Origin: Macrococcoides bohemicum
GTDB taxonomy: Bacteria > Bacillota > Bacilli > Staphylococcales > Staphylococcaceae
DNA: 64,000 bases
Assembly (NCBI RefSeq): GCF_003259675.1
Contig: NZ_PZJG01000004.1
Coordinates: 152,220-216,219 of the forward strand
Reading direction: 5' to 3'
Shown: positions 17,336-28,245 of the stretch, in pieces
Layout: each line of letters starts with the position of its first letter
How positions within the stretch are numbered: position 1 is the stretch's first letter
Translations under genes and position numbers: made by a program
Notes under the pieces: generated by a model
Seen by the model: only the letters and a program-made list of their open reading frames with translations
What the model was told of the DNA's origin: nothing
Database searches by the model: none

Positions 17336-18109
17336 TTATGCATTTGATTGTTTTTTCTTACCGCTAAACCAGCCTATTGCTAATATCAATAATAGTACGC
17401 CCCAGAAAGTTATTTGCCATGGCATACTGTGTGGAAATTCGTGAGGTAATATATGAATTGATTCATGGGCAAGTACCATCACGACTAACTTCACGCCAAC
17501 CCAACCGACGATCGCAAATGCTGCTGCTTCTAATGAAGGATTATCATGCAGTAGTTTCACAAACCAGGTTGCTGCAAATCTCATGATAATAACACCTAGC
17601 ATACCACCGGTGAACATCACTAAAAATTGTCCTAAATTCATCCCACCAAATTGTGGTCCAACTTCTGGTAATGTTAAAGCAATTGCAATAGCTGCGAGCA
17701 TAGAATCGATTGCAAATGCAATGTCTGCAAACTCTACTTTCGCAACTGTCATCCAGAAGCCACTGCCCTTTTTACTATATTTTTCTAGTTCTGCTTCTTC
17801 AGCTTCACTTGTAGCATCACCTGTCTTAAAATATTCGTATAAATTTTTTATCGACATAAATAGTAAGTATGCAGCACCTAATGCTTGTATTTGCCAAAAC
17901 TTAGCAAGATAAGCAATGGCAAATAATGATGCAAATCTAAATACAAATGCTCCGAGTAATCCATAAAATAACGCTTTCTTTCTTTCATCTTCAGGTAAAT
18001 GTTTCACCATTACTGCCATAACGATAGCATTATCAGCTGCAAGTAATCCTTCTAAAACGACAAGAACTATTACAACCCACGCGTACGTTATTAATATTGA
18101 CATATCCAT
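17336..18109 (-). CDS. TerC family membrane protein
   Basis: A 257-residue integral membrane protein with seven or so helices. Conserved acidic residues of TerC proteins are present in EGLLAADNAIVMAVMV and VEFADIAFAIDSMLAA. In Firmicutes this family (YjbE/YkoY/MeeF type) has been linked to Mn2+ export and metalation of exported proteins; that role is inferred here. The ATG at 18109 follows GGAG by 7 nt, and the upstream in-frame codons are rejected. Only about 80 bp separate it from prfC, which leaves no room for a full manganese riboswitch. Confidence 0.88.
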   Translation of the reverse strand: MDMSILITYAWVVIVLVVLEGLLAADNAIVMAVMVKHLPEDERKKALFYGLLGAFVFRFASLFAIAYLAKFWQIQALGAAYLLFMSIKNLYEYFKTGDATSEAEEAELEKYSKKGSGFWMTVAKVEFADIAFAIDSMLAAIAIALTLPEVGPQFGGMNLGQFLVMFTGGMLGVIIMRFAATWFVKLLHDNPSLEAAAFAIVGWVGVKLVVMVLAHESIHILPHEFPHSMPWQITFWGVLLLILAIGWFSGKKKQSNA

Positions 18110-18187
18110 CTTCTCACTCCGTATCATTTATATAAATGTTAATGACTGTATTATACGCCTTTAATTGATTTTATATTGTAAATCTGC

Positions 18188-19750
18188 TTATAACAAACTG
18201 TATAACTTAATCTCTGGAAACTTATCCAGGAACCAGCGTGTAGCAAATTCATTTTCAAATAAAAATACTTTATTCCCATATCGATCATCTACTAATATTG
18301 AACGACTTCCGTTCATAATGTCTTTAATATCTTCTTCATTTTCAATCCAGCGTGCTATTTTACGTCCTACTGGTTCCATAATGACATCAACATTATATTC
18401 ATTTTTCATGCGGTGCTCGAACACCTCAAACTGAAGTTGTCCAACTGCTCCAAGTATAATTTGATTCGTATGCAGTGTTCTGTATAGTTGAATCGCACCT
18501 TCTTGTACAAGCTGCTCTATTCCTTTATGAAAATGTTTTTGTTTTAACACGTTTTTAGGGCTTACTTTCATAAAGATTTCAGGTGTAAACTGAGGTAACT
18601 TTTCAAATTTAAATTTCTGATTACCACCAACGACTGTATCTCCAATCTGGAAATTTCCTGAATCATATAACCCGATAATATCACCACTAACAGCATGATT
18701 CACCGTTTTAGTATCGTCAGCCATAAATGATGTAGAACGAGATATTTTCATCTTTTTATCTGTACGTGTAAGTTTCACATCCATACCACGTTCAAAAGCA
18801 CCACTCACGACACGCATAAATGCAATTCTATCTCGATGTAAAGGATTCATATTTGCTTGAATTTTAAAGATAAATCCAGAAAAGGCTTCTTCAAATGGAG
18901 AAACAACTTCTCCTTCTTCAGTTTTTCGTCCACTTGGCATCGGTGCATGATCTACATAGGCATTTAAGAAGTTTTGTACACCAAAGTTTGCTAATGCCGA
19001 ACCAAAGAACACGGGTGTTAAATCACCTGTTAATAATTTTTCGTTATCGAAAGTTTCCCCTGCACCGTCAACTAACATCAGTTCTTCAACTGCTTGTTCG
19101 AAAGCAGAATCATTTGAAATGGCATGTTCTTCAATAAGTTCGTAATCTTCATTTAAATGTAAAATATTCTGTTCATCACGGAAAGGTTCGATCGTTTTCT
19201 CTTTTCGGTCAATGATACCGAAGAATGATTGACCCATTCCAATCGGCCAGTTCATAGGATATGTTTCAATTTCTAAAGTCTTTTCAATTTCTTCTAATAA
19301 TTCAAAGGGCTCTTTACCAACACGATCAAGTTTATTGATGAATGTAAAAATTGGAATACCACGCATCTTACAAACTTTGAATAACTTTAATGTTTGAGGT
19401 TCAATCCCTTTAGCAACGTCTATTACCATGACTGCGCTATCCACTGCCATTAACGTACGATAAGTATCTTCTGAGAAATCTTCATGTCCTGGCGTATCTA
19501 AAATATTGATTTTAAAGTTATCATAATCAAATTGCATAACAGAACTTGTTACAGAAATACCACGTTCTTTTTCAACATCCATCCAATCACTCGTTGCAAA
19601 CTTACCTGTCTTTTTACCTTTAACTGTACCCGCTTCACGAATCGCACCACCGAATAATAACAACTTCTCTGTCAAAGTTGTTTTACCAGCATCCGGGTGA
19701 GAGATGATAGCAAATGTCTTTCTTATTTCTACTTCTTGTTTTAATGTCAT
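18188..19750 (-). CDS. prfC: Peptide chain release factor 3 (RF3)
   Basis: GTPase of 520 residues that removes RF1/RF2 from the ribosome after termination. The GTP-binding motifs are HPDAGKTTL (G1), DTPGHEDF (G3) and NKLD (G4), followed by domains II and III typical of RF3 ([25 protein letters not shown]). The start at ATG 19750 follows AAGGAG by 7 nt; ten extra in-frame codons upstream lack a site. It is downstream of murE and yueH on one strand, as in staphylococci. Confidence 0.95.
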   Translation of the reverse strand: MTLKQEVEIRKTFAIISHPDAGKTTLTEKLLLFGGAIREAGTVKGKKTGKFATSDWMDVEKERGISVTSSVMQFDYDNFKINILDTPGHEDFSEDTYRTLMAVDSAVMVIDVAKGIEPQTLKLFKVCKMRGIPIFTFINKLDRVGKEPFELLEEIEKTLEIETYPMNWPIGMGQSFFGIIDRKEKTIEPFRDEQNILHLNEDYELIEEHAISNDSAFEQAVEELMLVDGAGETFDNEKLLTGDLTPVFFGSALANFGVQNFLNAYVDHAPMPSGRKTEEGEVVSPFEEAFSGFIFKIQANMNPLHRDRIAFMRVVSGAFERGMDVKLTRTDKKMKISRSTSFMADDTKTVNHAVSGDIIGLYDSGNFQIGDTVVGGNQKFKFEKLPQFTPEIFMKVSPKNVLKQKHFHKGIEQLVQEGAIQLYRTLHTNQIILGAVGQLQFEVFEHRMKNEYNVDVIMEPVGRKIARWIENEEDIKDIMNGSRSILVDDRYGNKVFLFENEFATRWFLDKFPEIKLYSLL

Positions 19751-19761
19751 ATTTGCACTCC

Positions 19762-20001
19762 TTATACTTCGCTTGTCCACTGGGCGATAGATAAAGCCAG
19801 TTGATTTGCTTCTTTTTCGTCTAATATATTAAATAAATGGTGATACAGATGGTCCACTAATGCATCACCATAGATATCATAATCAAATTGAATAGAAAAG
19901 AATATATCCGGTACACTTACAAGAATTGTCTCTTCCTTTTTATTCTCATGGATATATACTTTGCATTGTAATGACTCACCATTATTCGTTCTTATTTTCA
20001 T
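19762..20001 (-). CDS. YueH-like protein
   Basis: A 79-residue soluble protein, [20 protein letters not shown] onwards, resembling the YueH family found after murE in staphylococci. The function is unknown. The ATG at 20001 lies after GGGAGAG within the end of murE, and the reading frames overlap by 20 bp. This suggests translational coupling to murE; prfC follows 11 bp later. Confidence 0.75.
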   Translation of the reverse strand: MKIRTNNGESLQCKVYIHENKKEETILVSVPDIFFSIQFDYDIYGDALVDHLYHHLFNILDEKEANQLALSIAQWTSEV

Positions 20002-21478
20002 TCTTTTCTCTCCCATATTTTTCATATGCTGCTTCAAGACCAATTAAATCATCTCTATGTGGTACTTTTTTATAACCTGGCATTATCTGATAAGGTTCAC
20101 GACCTTTAGATGCAAGTACTATCATATCACCTGGTTCGCTCACTTCAATTGCATGACGTATGCCTTCAGCACGATCTAAAAAAGAAACATATTGATCATG
20201 CGTAACACCTTTCTCTAATGCATCTGTTAACTTTTTAGGATCATCATTTGCCGGATTGTCCGGAGTGAATATCACATAATCAGCACGACAAGCAATCGCA
20301 CCCATTTCAGGCGTCTTTGTTAAATCTCTTTCACCTGCCATACCTACTAGAAAAATAAGCTTTCTTTTCTTAAATGGTTCAACAGCATCAATTAACTTAT
20401 TCATACCGTCAGGTGTATGTGCATAATCTATAATAAGATCAACCGGTAAATTTCTGTCTAAAACTTCCAAGCGACCTTCTACTGGGTTTAAACGTTCAGT
20501 AGCCTGTGCTAGTGTCTCAATATCATGCCCTTGTGTCCACATCGCACATAGTGCCGCAAGCATATTATACACATTAAATCGACCAATATAAGGGCAACGA
20601 ATCATTGTGGTGCCATCTGGTGTCTGTAAATCAAACTGAATGCCCTCTAAACTTTCATGTATATGCTCTGCTTTAAAATCACAGTCATTTTCAATACCAT
20701 ATGTGATTACCTCTCTAGGAGAAGCAATGATAAGTTCGGATAAATAATCATCATCGCCATTGATAATGGCATATTTAGGTTGAGTGTAATCATTACCAAG
20801 TTGAGCAAACAGCAACGATTTATGGAATCCATATCGTTGCATCGTCTGATGAAAATCTAAATGATCTTGTGTCAGATTGGTAAATATTGCTGCATCAATA
20901 TCAACACCGTTCGTTCTGCCAAGTGCCAGACCATGACTACTCATCTCCATTGACATTGCCTTAGCACCTTTTTTTTGTGCGTCCTTAATATGTTGATTTA
21001 ATGTGATTGTTTCTGGTGTGGAGTTCGAACCTTTAGCGACCTCTTCATTATACTGAAATCCATTTGTTCCCAAATAAGCTGAATTAATATGTAATGCTCT
21101 ATGGATATGATGAATCATCGTGGCAACACTTGTCTTACCATTAGTTCCCGTCACACCATATGTCGTTAATTTCTGGCTAGGGAAATCCATGAGAAATTGA
21201 CCGAAAATATTTGCGACTTTAAGTGTGTCTTTAACAACAACTTGACCTACATCCTGAGGTAATCCATCAATGAAATGATCAACAACAATCATTCTACAAC
21301 CTTGTGCTATAACATTCGGAATGAATTTATGACTATCAACGGTATATCCATGACTTGCGACGAATACAGAATCTGCATTTGCCTGTCTTGAATCTACTAC
21401 AATATTAGTAACTTGTTCAGGAAATTGACCATATATTTTCTTCGCTTTAATCACTTTCAATAGTTCTTTCGTATCCAT
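19982..21478 (-). CDS. murE: UDP-N-acetylmuramoyl-tripeptide synthetase, L-lysine type
   Basis: Mur ligase of 498 residues that adds the third amino acid to the peptidoglycan stem. The ATP loop is [15 protein letters not shown]. The substrate-selecting region reads DNPANDDP, as in the L-lysine-adding staphylococcal enzymes, not the DNPR found in diaminopimelate-adding ones. This supports a Staphylococcaceae cell wall. The start has AAAGGAGG 8 nt upstream. First gene of murE-yueH-prfC. Confidence 0.96.
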   Translation of the reverse strand: MDTKELLKVIKAKKIYGQFPEQVTNIVVDSRQANADSVFVASHGYTVDSHKFIPNVIAQGCRMIVVDHFIDGLPQDVGQVVVKDTLKVANIFGQFLMDFPSQKLTTYGVTGTNGKTSVATMIHHIHRALHINSAYLGTNGFQYNEEVAKGSNSTPETITLNQHIKDAQKKGAKAMSMEMSSHGLALGRTNGVDIDAAIFTNLTQDHLDFHQTMQRYGFHKSLLFAQLGNDYTQPKYAIINGDDDYLSELIIASPREVITYGIENDCDFKAEHIHESLEGIQFDLQTPDGTTMIRCPYIGRFNVYNMLAALCAMWTQGHDIETLAQATERLNPVEGRLEVLDRNLPVDLIIDYAHTPDGMNKLIDAVEPFKKRKLIFLVGMAGERDLTKTPEMGAIACRADYVIFTPDNPANDDPKKLTDALEKGVTHDQYVSFLDRAEGIRHAIEVSEPGDMIVLASKGREPYQIMPGYKKVPHRDDLIGLEAAYEKYGREKNENKNE

Positions 21479-21602
21479 TAAGTGACCTCCTTTAGTTCAA
21501 TTCTTAATTATACACTTTTTTAAAACATTCGCCTATACAAGTTAAACATGTTCATTCAAAATAAATAAGCGTATAATAAAAATAAAATTAAAGGAGGTTA
21601 TT

Positions 21603-22316
21603 ATGTCAAAAGTAATTGTGAGTCAACTTTCAAAATCCTTTAATCATCAAAAAATACTTAATGATATCAGTTTTTCCGTAAATAGTGGCGAACGTATAGG
21701 CATAGTTGGCGCTTCTGGTTCAGGCAAAACGACACTTATTCAATGTATGCTTGGCATATTAAATAGTGATAGCGGTAATGTTACGATAGACGATCATTTT
21801 ATGCCACATCTTAAATCATTACAAAACATTGGTTATATGGCTCAGTCTGATGCATTATATGAAGATTTAACTGGTCTTGAAAACCTCAGATTCTTCGGTA
21901 AACTCTATCGAATGAATAAAAAAGAATTACAAGCAGCAATTGATGATGTAGCAAAAATTACTGAATTGACTTCTCATCTCAATAAGCGGGTAGCTCAATA
22001 CTCCGGAGGTATGAAACGCAGATTATCACTTGCCATCAGTTTATTACATCAACCACATCTTTTAATTTTAGATGAACCGACTGTTGGCATTGATCCTATA
22101 CTAAAACGTAAAATATGGCAGTCATTTAATGATTTAAATAGAAACGGTATAACAATCATCATTACTACGCATGTAATGGAAGAAGCTGAGGCATGTGATA
22201 AATTACTATTGCTATATAACAGTGAAATGATAGGTTTTGGTTCACCTCTTCGTCTTAAAGCACATTATCAGGTCGATACAATCGAAGATATATTTATCAA
22301 AGTAGGTGAATTGTAA
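21603..22316 (+). CDS. ABC transporter ATP-binding protein
   Basis: A 237-residue ATPase of the ABC-2 exporter class (drug/antibiotic type). It has Walker A GASGSGKTT, signature YSGGMKRR, Walker B LLILDEPT and the H-loop in TTHVMEEAE. The GMKRRLSLA signature and ILKRKIW after the D-loop are typical of DrrA-like exporters. A TATAAT at 21572-21577 and a strong AAAGGAGG precede it. Its stop codon overlaps the permease start by one base (TAATG). Substrate unknown. Confidence 0.9.
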   Translation: MSKVIVSQLSKSFNHQKILNDISFSVNSGERIGIVGASGSGKTTLIQCMLGILNSDSGNVTIDDHFMPHLKSLQNIGYMAQSDALYEDLTGLENLRFFGKLYRMNKKELQAAIDDVAKITELTSHLNKRVAQYSGGMKRRLSLAISLLHQPHLLILDEPTVGIDPILKRKIWQSFNDLNRNGITIIITTHVMEEAEACDKLLLLYNSEMIGFGSPLRLKAHYQVDTIEDIFIKVGEL

Positions 22317-23503
22317 TGAAAATATTAACAATCGCACAACGCATTATCACTCAAATTATTCGTGATAAACGCACGTTACTGCTTTTATTTATAGCACCTA
22401 TTATGTTACTTACTTTACTTCATTATATATTTCAGACAGTTGATGAAGGAGAAGTACGCGTTGGAATATATCATATTCCTGAAGAACTTAATAAACAGTT
22501 AAAAGAAAATGATATAGAAAGCGTCAAGATTAGTTCAACAGAAAATTTAAAATATACGATTGAAGATAAAAATCTTGATGGCATTATTATCTCTAATAAA
22601 AAAACCATTGAAATTTATTATACAAATCTAGATACTAACAAAAATTTAAAGTTAAAATCAGCGATACAAGGGTATAAAATTAAAACAAAATTTTCAAAGT
22701 CTCAAATTGTCATTGATAATATGCAACAGAAATTTGAAGATATTAATCAGCAGATGGATAAATTAAAAGATCAATTAAAAAATTTAGGTCCTTTATTAGA
22801 TCGTGTTGGAATAGACTTGCCACAAACTAATAACAAAGACAAAAAGTCAGATGCAAATGACGATGTATTATTTAAGTCACACTACATTTATGGGGATAAA
22901 AATAGTAATTACTTTGATATGATCAATCCAGTAATGATTGCTTTCTTCATCTTTTTCTTTACATTCTTAATTTCAGGAATTACATTGTTAAAAGAACGCA
23001 CGACCGGTACATTAAATAAATTACTTTCAACGCCTATCAAAAGATATGAAATTGTATTAGGATATATGCTAGGTTTCTCATTGTTTGGCACTATTCAAAC
23101 TGTTATGCTAGTGCTATATGCAGTATATATATTAAAAATGGAAGTTGCAGGTTCAATATCGCTACTCATCATTAGCAATATCATACTTGCATTTGTTGCG
23201 CTTAGCTTAGGTTTATTCATCTCAACTTTTGCAAAATCAGAATTCCAGATGATACAATTTATTCCACTCATCATTGTACCTCAACTACTGTTTAGTGGTA
23301 TTATACCTTTAGAGAATATGCACAAATTTTTACAAATCATAAGTTATTTAATGCCACTTAAGTTTGGTGCAGATAATTTATCACGTATCATGTTAAAAGG
23401 TCAAAGTATTGAAATTATTCCTAACATAATAATATTAATCTTTATCTTCATCTTTTTAATGATACTTAATATCACATTATTAAAACGTTATCGTAATATA
23501 TAA
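22316..23503 (+). CDS. ABC-2 type exporter permease
   Basis: A 395-residue permease with one N-terminal helix (about 20-38), an extracellular region of about 170 residues with a coiled-coil stretch (QQKFEDINQQMDKLKDQLKNL), and five C-terminal helices. LLKERTTGTLNKLLSTPIKRYEIVLGY is the conserved coupling motif of DrrB/YhgE-like ABC-2 permeases. It partners the preceding ATPase. The two-gene unit is divergent from murE; the substrate may be a lipid or antimicrobial, but the sequence does not say. Confidence 0.9.
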   Translation: MKILTIAQRIITQIIRDKRTLLLLFIAPIMLLTLLHYIFQTVDEGEVRVGIYHIPEELNKQLKENDIESVKISSTENLKYTIEDKNLDGIIISNKKTIEIYYTNLDTNKNLKLKSAIQGYKIKTKFSKSQIVIDNMQQKFEDINQQMDKLKDQLKNLGPLLDRVGIDLPQTNNKDKKSDANDDVLFKSHYIYGDKNSNYFDMINPVMIAFFIFFFTFLISGITLLKERTTGTLNKLLSTPIKRYEIVLGYMLGFSLFGTIQTVMLVLYAVYILKMEVAGSISLLIISNIILAFVALSLGLFISTFAKSEFQMIQFIPLIIVPQLLFSGIIPLENMHKFLQIISYLMPLKFGADNLSRIMLKGQSIEIIPNIIILIFIFIFLMILNITLLKRYRNI

Positions 23504-23646
23504 TGCGTAGAATCATATTTAAAAGACACGTTTTGTAAAGAATAAACAAAATTATTGTAATTTTTATGTAATTTTCAAAAAATATTACCACATCAATGTG
23601 ATAATAAGATAGAACTACAATAAATTAAATGAATCGGAGTGTCATT

Positions 23647-24816
23647 ATGCTGATTAAAAATAAAAAAATACTGATTTTGACAGGTTCTTTCGGCAATGGT
23701 CATATTTCAGTGACAAATGCACTTGTTAATCAATTTAATAAAATGCACTTACCGAACGTTACTGTAATAGAACATGATTTGTTTCAGGAAGCACATCCTA
23801 TTATTAATAGTATTGCCAAGAAATACTATATTAATAGTTATAAATATTTCCGTAGATCATATGAATATTTCTACTATGCAAGACCAGAGAGAACTGAATC
23901 TTGCTTTTATAAATATTATGGATTGAATAAACTTGTAAATCTTATCATTAAAGAAAAGCCGGATTTAATTCTCTTAACGTTCCCTACACCTGTTGTATCC
24001 ATTTTAAAACGTGATTTCAATATTCAAACACCCGTTTGTACAGTTATTACAGACTACCGTCTACATAAAAACTGGATAACACCAGACTCGGAACAATATT
24101 TTGTTGCGACAGAAGATTTGAAACAAGAATTACTTGCAATCGGCGTTCCGGATACGAATGTATTTGTTACCGGAATCCCAATCCATGAAAAATTTAATCT
24201 ATCTGTTGATAGAGATGCATGGTTAAAGCAACACGGACTAGATCCAAATAAAAAAACATTGCTGATGGTAGCTGGTGCATTTGGTGTGATGGAAGGTTTC
24301 AATGAAATGCTTTCTGCTTTAGTTGACAAGAGTAATCATCAGTTTGTGGTAGTATGTGGTAAGAATCAATCACTTGTCTCAAAATTACAGCAGCAATTTA
24401 AAGGGAAAAATGTTTTAGTAATGGGATATACACAAGAGATGGCTGAATGGATGTCAGCAAGTGACCTCATGTTAACAAAGCCTGGTGGTATTACCATTAC
24501 CGAAAGTTTATGTAAAAGTATTCCACTCGTATTCTTTAATCCTGCACCAGGACAAGAAGGAGAAAATGCAGTTTATTTTAGTAATAAAGGTTATGCACGT
24601 ATTACCCATTCCTATGCTGAAACAATTCATGTCACATTAGATTTGTTAAATCACGAACGAGAGCTAGAACGCTTAGTTCAAAATATGAAAAAAGATTACA
24701 TTCCAAATTCTGCACAAAACATCTGTAGTTCTATTATCGAAATATTAAACGCATCACTCATCCAAAATGATATTCAATCGAAAGCGAGATTATATGCGAG
24801 ACTCTTCGCGAAATAG
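23647..24816 (+). CDS. ugtP: Processive diacylglycerol beta-glucosyltransferase
   Basis: Membrane-associated GT28-type enzyme (389 aa) that adds glucose from UDP-glucose to diacylglycerol, giving the diglucosyl lipid anchor of lipoteichoic acid. N-terminal KILILTGSFGNGHISVTNAL is the MGDG-synthase-like signature, and TKPGGITITESLCKSIPLVF is the UDP-sugar site. Start ATG 23647 lies 5 nt after CGGAGTG; length fits the S. aureus enzyme (391 aa). Its last 23 bp overlap ltaA, and gtaB (UDP-glucose supply) converges on this unit. Confidence 0.95.
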   Translation: MLIKNKKILILTGSFGNGHISVTNALVNQFNKMHLPNVTVIEHDLFQEAHPIINSIAKKYYINSYKYFRRSYEYFYYARPERTESCFYKYYGLNKLVNLIIKEKPDLILLTFPTPVVSILKRDFNIQTPVCTVITDYRLHKNWITPDSEQYFVATEDLKQELLAIGVPDTNVFVTGIPIHEKFNLSVDRDAWLKQHGLDPNKKTLLMVAGAFGVMEGFNEMLSALVDKSNHQFVVVCGKNQSLVSKLQQQFKGKNVLVMGYTQEMAEWMSASDLMLTKPGGITITESLCKSIPLVFFNPAPGQEGENAVYFSNKGYARITHSYAETIHVTLDLLNHERELERLVQNMKKDYIPNSAQNICSSIIEILNASLIQNDIQSKARLYARLFAK

Positions 24817-25993
24817 ATTTACTGGCAAAAATTTTTGGTTAATGATTTCGATTTTGTTTTTAATGGAATTTGCACGTGGAATGTATGTTTTGAGCTATCT
24901 CCCTGTATTGCCGACAACTAATTCTAAAATTACTGTTGGTATCGTTTCTCTTGCCATCACACTTCACTTTATCAGTGATGCGCTTACTAATTTTGGTATT
25001 GGATTTATGCTGAAACGATTTGGTACGAAGAAAGTTTTAAATTTAGGATTTTTATTAGCATTTTTCGGTTTGTCTATTGTAGTATGCTTCAATAACCCAA
25101 TTGCTTTAATTATTGCAGCGATACTCACAGGTATTGCTGTAAGTCCAATTTGGGTCATCATGTTAAGTTCAATCGATGATACAAAACGGTCTAAACAGAT
25201 GGGATATGTTTATTTTGCATGGTTAGTCGGCATGATGGCCGGAATGATTGCTATGTACTTAATATTTAAAATCCATCCGACAAAATTTACTTTTCTCATG
25301 CCAGTATTTGTATTGATTGCATGGTTGCTTTACTTTTTCGTGCATGTAGAAGTCTCATATTTTGAGAAAAAGTCTATAAAGACACAATTTGCCCACATCA
25401 AACATGTCATGATGCGACACTTAGTATTATTTCCCGGTATTGTATTACAAGGACTTGCTATAGGTATGCTTGTACCAATATTACCAAGCTATGCGATAAA
25501 AAATCTTCATGTAACAACACTTGAATATACTTATCTATTAATCGCTGGCGGCATAGGTTGTACAATATCAATGCTATTTATTTCAAAATTTATGGATGAA
25601 GTTTCTAAAATTTATTCTCATATCGTTATATTAACTGGATTTGTCATCTTCGGTGTTGCTATATTTACTATGACGCAAATCAATAACTATTATCTGGTAC
25701 TTATAGCAGTTGTGCTTATCGGTATCTTTTATGGCTTATTACTGCCAGGATGGAATGCATTTATGGCGAGTCAGGTGGAAGCGAAATTGAAAGAGGAATC
25801 ATGGGGAGTATTTAATTCACTGCAAGGCATTGGCACAATGCTTGGACCTGTTATTGGTGGCGTAATTACAGAAGTATTTCGTAACACTAATTTTACTTTA
25901 TTTACTTCAGCTATTTTATTTTTAAGTTTAGCCTTATTTTATGGCATCTATTTTTTAAGAATGCATCATCAGAAAAACAGAGCTGATCACTAA
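24794..25993 (+). CDS. ltaA: Glycolipid flippase LtaA (MFS)
   Basis: A 399-residue major facilitator protein with 12 helices that moves diglucosyl-diacylglycerol to the outer leaflet for lipoteichoic acid synthesis. Family landmarks are LFLMEFARGMYVLSYL, GIAVSPIWVIMLSSIDDTKR and LFPGIVLQGLAIGMLVPILP, close to S. aureus LtaA. The start ATG 24794 lies within ugtP and gives an N-terminus (MRDSSRNR) similar to that of S. aureus. The ribosome binding site is weak (GCGAGA), so translation is probably coupled to ugtP. Confidence 0.93.
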   Translation: MRDSSRNRFTGKNFWLMISILFLMEFARGMYVLSYLPVLPTTNSKITVGIVSLAITLHFISDALTNFGIGFMLKRFGTKKVLNLGFLLAFFGLSIVVCFNNPIALIIAAILTGIAVSPIWVIMLSSIDDTKRSKQMGYVYFAWLVGMMAGMIAMYLIFKIHPTKFTFLMPVFVLIAWLLYFFVHVEVSYFEKKSIKTQFAHIKHVMMRHLVLFPGIVLQGLAIGMLVPILPSYAIKNLHVTTLEYTYLLIAGGIGCTISMLFISKFMDEVSKIYSHIVILTGFVIFGVAIFTMTQINNYYLVLIAVVLIGIFYGLLLPGWNAFMASQVEAKLKEESWGVFNSLQGIGTMLGPVIGGVITEVFRNTNFTLFTSAILFLSLALFYGIYFLRMHHQKNRADH

Positions 25994-26011
25994 TGAATCA
26001 GCTCTGTTTTA
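25974..26011. terminator. Terminator of ugtP-ltaA (and gtaB)
   Basis: AAAACAGAGCTGAT / ATCAGCTCTGTTTT with a loop of about nine bases; A and T flanks suit both directions. The ltaA stop codon is in the loop region. Confidence 0.88.
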
Positions 26012-26030
26012 ATCTTTATTAACTTGATAA

Positions 26031-26906
26031 TTAATTTTTATATTTCTTAACGAGATCTTCTAAAAACGGAATAAGTTGATCTTTCATCTCTGAACGCATC
26101 GCATATTCCATCGTTGTCTTAACAAACCCAATTTTATCTCCAACATCATAACGTTCACCTTCGAAGTCATAAGCGTATACTTCATCATCTTCATTTACTC
26201 TTGCAATCGCATCAGTAAGCTGTATTTCTCCACCAGCTCCAATATTCTGTTCTTCAAGATAATTAAAAATATCTGGTGTTAACACATAACGACCCATAAT
26301 TGCTAACCTTGAATCTGTTGTACCTAATTTTGGCTTTTCAATCAATGTATCGATTTCATATAAGCGGCCATCCTGAGATTTTGATTCAATCATGCCATAA
26401 CGTTCCGTATCTTCATACGATACAGTTTTAGCACCGATTACAGATTTTTGTTTTTCAGCATAAACATCCATCAGTTGTTTAATCGCAGGTACTTCACCAT
26501 CAACAATGTCGTCTCCGAGCAGAACAGCAAAAGGTTCATCACCGATAAACTGCTTCGCTGTCCATATTGCATGACCCAATCCTTGTGGCGATTTTTGTCT
26601 GACATAAAAGATATTCGCTAAATGAGTTGAATGCTGTACTTTTTCCAGTAAATCATACTTTCCTTTTTCTTCTAAGTTAAATTCCAGTTCCATCTGTGCG
26701 TCGAAATGATCTTCGATAGCGCGTTTATGTTTACCTGTTACGATAATGATATCTTCAATACCTGCTGCAACTGCTTCCTCAACAATATATTGAATCGTTG
26801 GTTTATCAAGTATCGGTAATATCTCCTTAGGCATTGCCTTTGTAGCTGGTAAAAATCTAGAGCCGATGCCAGCTGCAGGAATAATAGCTTTTCTTACTTT
26901 TGACAT
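26031..26906 (-). CDS. gtaB: UTP-glucose-1-phosphate uridylyltransferase
   Basis: Cytoplasmic nucleotidyltransferase (291 aa) making UDP-glucose. N-terminal [23 protein letters not shown] is the sugar-nucleotide binding signature, with LLGDDIVDG as the metal-binding segment and [12 protein letters not shown] near the active site. ATG 26906 follows GGGTGG by 7 nt; the upstream in-frame GTG is rejected. It lies tail to tail with ugtP-ltaA, so the substrate-making and substrate-using steps of glycolipid synthesis are neighbours. Confidence 0.95.
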   Translation of the reverse strand: MSKVRKAIIPAAGIGSRFLPATKAMPKEILPILDKPTIQYIVEEAVAAGIEDIIIVTGKHKRAIEDHFDAQMELEFNLEEKGKYDLLEKVQHSTHLANIFYVRQKSPQGLGHAIWTAKQFIGDEPFAVLLGDDIVDGEVPAIKQLMDVYAEKQKSVIGAKTVSYEDTERYGMIESKSQDGRLYEIDTLIEKPKLGTTDSRLAIMGRYVLTPDIFNYLEEQNIGAGGEIQLTDAIARVNEDDEVYAYDFEGERYDVGDKIGFVKTTMEYAMRSEMKDQLIPFLEDLVKKYKN

Positions 26907-27001
26907 GTGCGTGACCACCCTTTATTCAAATTAAATTTTCTATTAATTATATATTCTATTATACTTTATGGAATCATTTATATTAAGAAAATATAAAAAA
27001 T

Positions 27002-27041
27002 AAAGAGCGTGGGAACAGAAGTGTTCTGTCCCAGTCTCTTA
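27002..27041 (-). terminator. Terminator of the AI-2E family gene
   Basis: Inverted repeat with arms AAGAG..GGGAACAGAA and TTCTGTCCC..CTCTT, followed on the minus strand by TTTATTTTTTATA. The GGGACAGAA core is common in staphylococcal intergenic hairpins. Confidence 0.8.
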
Positions 27042-27055
27042 TTGATAAATACTCA

Positions 27056-28153
27056 TTATCTTTGCTGTTCATTTACTGATTTAACAGCTTCATGTGTAAT
27101 GTCCTGACGATGCATATAGATGTTACGTACAATTGTTTTTATGACGGCATATGTTGGAACCGCAACAAGTATTGCCATAAATCCTCCCAGATTACCTGCT
27201 GCTAAAATAACAGTGATAATCGTAAGTGGATGAATATTTAAAGATTTGCCCATAATATTTGGAGTAATAACATTACCTTCTAATTGTTGTGCTACAAACA
27301 TAATGATAATGACATACACAACCATAACAGGATCTTGAATTAAGGCAATGATAATTGCAGGTATTATCGCAAGATATGGACCTAAGAATGGAATCAAATT
27401 TGTGACCATCCCCCACATTGCAAGTATCAATGCATAATCTAATCCTATGATTAAATAACCGATTAATAACAAAATACCTAGTATAAGACTTACTGTCACC
27501 TGACCCTGTATGTATGATCTTAATGTTTTATCTATATCTTTAAATAAATTAACGACAAATAATTTTTTCCTTCCAGAAAATGGTGCAGCAACAAAAGGAA
27601 TGAAACGATTATGATCTTTCAGCATATAGATTAAAAAGAAAGGTACTAAAATAATTAAAAATAACGTTGAAATAAATTGAGTTATAAATGAGAAAGCATT
27701 TGATACTATTTTTCCTGAAAGGCTATTTAATTTTTCAATGCCGTTATTTATACCATCCTTAACGTTTTCTGGTAGTTTCTCACGTTGATCTAATGCGATA
27801 TTAACATAAGATTGAAATTCTTTTTGGATTGTTGGAAAATTGTCTACAAAATTATTACCCTGTTTCATAATAATTGGTCCAACAAATGATATAAATAGAC
27901 CTGTTAATATAACGAGCGTTAACATAATTGTTGTTAAACTCTGCCATCGCTTGAGATTATATCTCTTCTCCAGTTTATCCTGAAATGGAACAGTCACGTA
28001 ATAAAGAAATCCACCTAATAATAAAGGTAAGATAATCGACTTGATAATAACGATGATAGGGTAAAAAATATGATTAATTTCTAAAAAATACTTTATGATC
28101 AGAAATGTTAATAATACTCCAATCCCAAATCGAAACCACACTTTTTTTGTCAT
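27056..28153 (-). CDS. AI-2E family transporter (UPF0118)
   Basis: A 365-residue membrane protein with about seven to eight helices. The family signatures are PFFLIYMLKDHNRFIPF, LIPFLGPYLAIIPAIIIAL and QLEGNVITPNIMGKSLNIHP. Members are reported as exporters of small molecules, and some act as Na+/H+ antiporters; autoinducer-2 export is not general. Start ATG 28153 has AGGAGG at a good distance. It forms a single-gene unit with its own hairpin downstream. Confidence 0.88.
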   Translation of the reverse strand: MTKKVWFRFGIGVLLTFLIIKYFLEINHIFYPIIVIIKSIILPLLLGGFLYYVTVPFQDKLEKRYNLKRWQSLTTIMLTLVILTGLFISFVGPIIMKQGNNFVDNFPTIQKEFQSYVNIALDQREKLPENVKDGINNGIEKLNSLSGKIVSNAFSFITQFISTLFLIILVPFFLIYMLKDHNRFIPFVAAPFSGRKKLFVVNLFKDIDKTLRSYIQGQVTVSLILGILLLIGYLIIGLDYALILAMWGMVTNLIPFLGPYLAIIPAIIIALIQDPVMVVYVIIIMFVAQQLEGNVITPNIMGKSLNIHPLTIITVILAAGNLGGFMAILVAVPTYAVIKTIVRNIYMHRQDITHEAVKSVNEQQR

Positions 28154-28245
28154 AATGTCCTCCTAGTAATGATATATGTCTATTATACCCAAAAATTAAT
28201 GATATTATTGATTTATAAAAAAATATGCGAAATGAGTTGATGAAT

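Noticed and set aside
18110..18187. Manganese (yybP-ykoY) riboswitch before terC
   Set aside because: Only about 78 bp separate prfC from terC and the conserved loop motifs are not visible.
27002..27041. STAR-like staphylococcal repeat
   Set aside because: Only one copy is present, and it has stem plus U run in the right place for a terminator.
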